Source: Lachnospiraceae bacterium (lineage in GTDB: Bacteria > Bacillota_A > Clostridia > Lachnospirales > Lachnospiraceae). From it: DNA of 6,755 nucleotides. The DNA is taken from assembly GCA_017960415.1 (NCBI GenBank), contig JAGCZE010000206.1:1-6755 (forward strand), written 5' to 3'. Of the stretch, positions 4,959-6,755 are shown piece by piece. Within the stretch, counting starts at the first letter, position 1, and each line of letters opens with the position of its first letter. Both the position numbers and the translations under genes were made by a program. The notes under the pieces were generated by a model that worked only from the letters and a program-made list of their open reading frames with translations, made no database searches and was not told the origin of the DNA.

Positions 4959-6755
4959 ATGCCCAATACATTCTTCGGATTGACGATAGGTACGACCGGT
5001 CTGTACGGTGCCAACATCGGTATCAATACTACCGCGCACAACATTTCCAATACCGAAACCGACGGCTATACCAGGCAGCAGGTGGAGAAAAAAGCCGGCG
5101 TTGCGCTACGTACGAACGCTTCATACGGTATGATCGGTACGGGCGTTGAGGTTGTAAGCATCAACCAGATCAGGGATCAGTATTATGATGAAAAATACCG
5201 CAGCAATAACACGAACGCCGGCTATTATACCTGCCAGGACTACTACATGAAGGATATTGAGAATTATTTCAATGAGGTCCAGCTCGAAGGTTTCAATGCA
5301 AATTTTGATACATTGTACGATTCGATACAGGAGCTTTCCAAGGATCCTTCAAGTCTTACGGTCAGAACCCAGCTCAACAGTTATGCACAGAGCTTTTCGG
5401 AATATGTAAATTCGCTTCAGGTAGGTATGGAGAAGATCCAGGACAATGTCAACCTCGAGATCAAGACTATGGTTGATTCGATCAATTCCTACGCATTACA
5501 GATCGCCGGACTTACAAAACAGATCAATACTCTCGAAGTTACGGGAGGCAAGGCCAATGACCTTCGTGACCAGAGAAACCTTCTGATCGACGAGCTTTCC
5601 AATATAGTAAATATTTCCGTGGACGAGAAAGTAGTCGGGCTGTCGGAAGTCGGTGTTACAAGCTACACGGTCAAGATCGGCGAGGCAACACTGGTAGATA
5701 CATTTGAGTATCAGACGATGCATGTGGTACCCCGTACCGAAAAGATGAACCAGTCTGACATCGAGGGTCTCTATGACATAGCATGGGAGAGCAACCAGAC
5801 TTTCAATCCGCTGGCGAACGGCGGCAGGCTTCAGGCGCTGTTTGAGGTCAGGGACGGCAACAATCAGCAGTATTTTAACGGACGTACCACAGCTACCTAT
5901 GGTGACAGCACTATCACCGTGACAGATACAAGCATTAACAAGGTTGAGCTGCTGCACATTGCCGAGACCGGCATTATCACAGTGGGCAACAGGGATTATG
6001 TATACAACGGTTTTCAGGTTTCTACCGATGCCGACGGCAATTTCGTGTACGAATTCGATCTTAATGAGGATCTGAAGAAGGATGCCGATGATGTTGAGGT
6101 ATCTATCGGCAAGAGCATCGCATATAAGGGTATCAATTATTATATGCAGCAGCTTGATGAATTCACGAGAGTATTTACAAAAGCATTTAACGATATTCAT
6201 AAATCGGGCCGCGATCTCAACAACGAACAGGGGTTGGACTACTTCAACAGCCGCAATAAGGTGAGCGGAGAGAATTATGTTTTTGAAGCTACTCCGAACG
6301 AGCAGGATTACAATATCGTGATCAGCAGCAAGACCGGAATCTACGCACCCGAGGACGGAGATGAATTCGAGCATTACGCAAGTTATTATATGATGACTGC
6401 CGGCCGTATGTGCGTTACCGATGAAGTATACAAGGATCCGTCGAAGGTCGCAGCGGCATCGGATGTTGTAAACGGCGTTTCGCAGAATGATATCGCACTG
6501 CAGATGATCGCCCTGAAATCCGATACGAAAATGTTCAAACAGGGTACTCCTTCGGGATTCCTGCAGGCCCTGATCGCCGAGCTCGGTATCGATGCCGCCA
6601 AGGCGAAATCATTTGCACAGAATAACGAAGATATACTCGCAACCATACAAAACCAGCGCCTTTCCGTGTCCGGCGTGGATATGGACGAGGAATCGATGGC
6701 ACTTGTCAGATTCCAGAACGCTTACAACCTGTCCGCAAAGGTCATATCGACAATG
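4959..6755 (+). CDS. flgK: FlgK, hook-associated protein 1, second copy, cut at the window end
   Basis: The frame runs from ATG 4959 to the last base without a stop, giving 599 residues; judging from FlgK ends about 15-20 are missing. AAGGAGG at 4946-4952 lies 6 nt before the ATG. FlgK forms the first junction ring between hook and filament. The D0 signature is AHNISNTETDGYTRQQ at 26-41. KANDLRDQRNLLIDEL at 198-213 marks the D1 domain, and YYMQQLDEFTRVFTKAFNDIH near 393-413 is the helix usually written LD.LA..F....N..H. The C-terminus is classical: QRLSVSGVDMDEESMALVRF (566-585) then FQNAYNLSAKVISTM (585-599). Compared with the first copy it follows textbook FlgK more closely and shares motifs rather than long identical runs, so the duplication is old or one copy was acquired. 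Probably co-transcribed with the first copy, with flgL expected next. Confidence 0.94.
   Translation, partial: MPNTFFGLTIGTTGLYGANIGINTTAHNISNTETDGYTRQQVEKKAGVALRTNASYGMIGTGVEVVSINQIRDQYYDEKYRSNNTNAGYYTCQDYYMKDIENYFNEVQLEGFNANFDTLYDSIQELSKDPSSLTVRTQLNSYAQSFSEYVNSLQVGMEKIQDNVNLEIKTMVDSINSYALQIAGLTKQINTLEVTGGKANDLRDQRNLLIDELSNIVNISVDEKVVGLSEVGVTSYTVKIGEATLVDTFEYQTMHVVPRTEKMNQSDIEGLYDIAWESNQTFNPLANGGRLQALFEVRDGNNQQYFNGRTTATYGDSTITVTDTSINKVELLHIAETGIITVGNRDYVYNGFQVSTDADGNFVYEFDLNEDLKKDADDVEVSIGKSIAYKGINYYMQQLDEFTRVFTKAFNDIHKSGRDLNNEQGLDYFNSRNKVSGENYVFEATPNEQDYNIVISSKTGIYAPEDGDEFEHYASYYMMTAGRMCVTDEVYKDPSKVAAASDVVNGVSQNDIALQMIALKSDTKMFKQGTPSGFLQALIAELGIDAAKAKSFAQNNEDILATIQNQRLSVSGVDMDEESMALVRFQNAYNLSAKVISTM

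Noticed and set aside
5496..6374. 292-codon open frame on the - strand
   Set aside because: It is antisense to flgK, with no recognisable motif; several other antisense frames over flgK and flgN are rejected for the same reason.

Overview
The window looks like chromosomal DNA of a motile, Gram-positive gut or rumen anaerobe of the Clostridia. Lachnospiraceae (relatives of Roseburia, Butyrivibrio and Agathobacter) is the best guess. The guess rests on the gene order flgM-flgN-flgK-flgK, strong AAGGAGG ribosome sites, a sigma-D-type promoter, a two-domain glycosyltransferase/glycerophosphotransferase upstream, and cacctcatccg-type intergenic palindromes that I remember from gut Clostridia. No rRNA or other marker is present, so the genus is not settled. 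All genes lie on the + strand.

Positions 1-1806 hold the 3' part of a large cell-surface glycan gene. The reading frame is open from base 1, so the gene starts upstream. It carries the tail of a family-2 glycosyltransferase domain fused to a complete CDP-glycerol glycerophosphotransferase (TagB/TagF-type) domain.

Positions 1807-2080 are non-coding. They hold a 116-bp palindromic repeat element (1814-1929), then an A-rich stretch, a convincing sigma-28 (sigma-D) promoter (TAAG-N16-CCGATAT, 1978-2004) with a dyad in its spacer, and a leader of about 70 nt that ends in a near-perfect Shine-Dalgarno.

Positions 2081-6755 form one late-flagellar operon. flgM encodes the anti-sigma-28 factor and flgN the export chaperone for hook-associated proteins. 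Two different consecutive flgK genes follow; the second is cut by the window end about 15-20 residues before its expected C-terminus. I expect flgL, and possibly fliW and csrA, downstream. The logic is coherent: sigma-28 drives its own antagonist FlgM together with a chaperone and its hook-filament junction clients.

The most unusual points are the tandem, strongly diverged flgK pair and a 38-nt perfect hairpin between them (4904-4941). The hairpin has the same 12-bp termini as the larger element at 1814-1929. Together the two elements show conserved ends around small hairpins whose sequences differ but always pair. I see no CRISPR array, transposase, tRNA, rRNA or defence gene.
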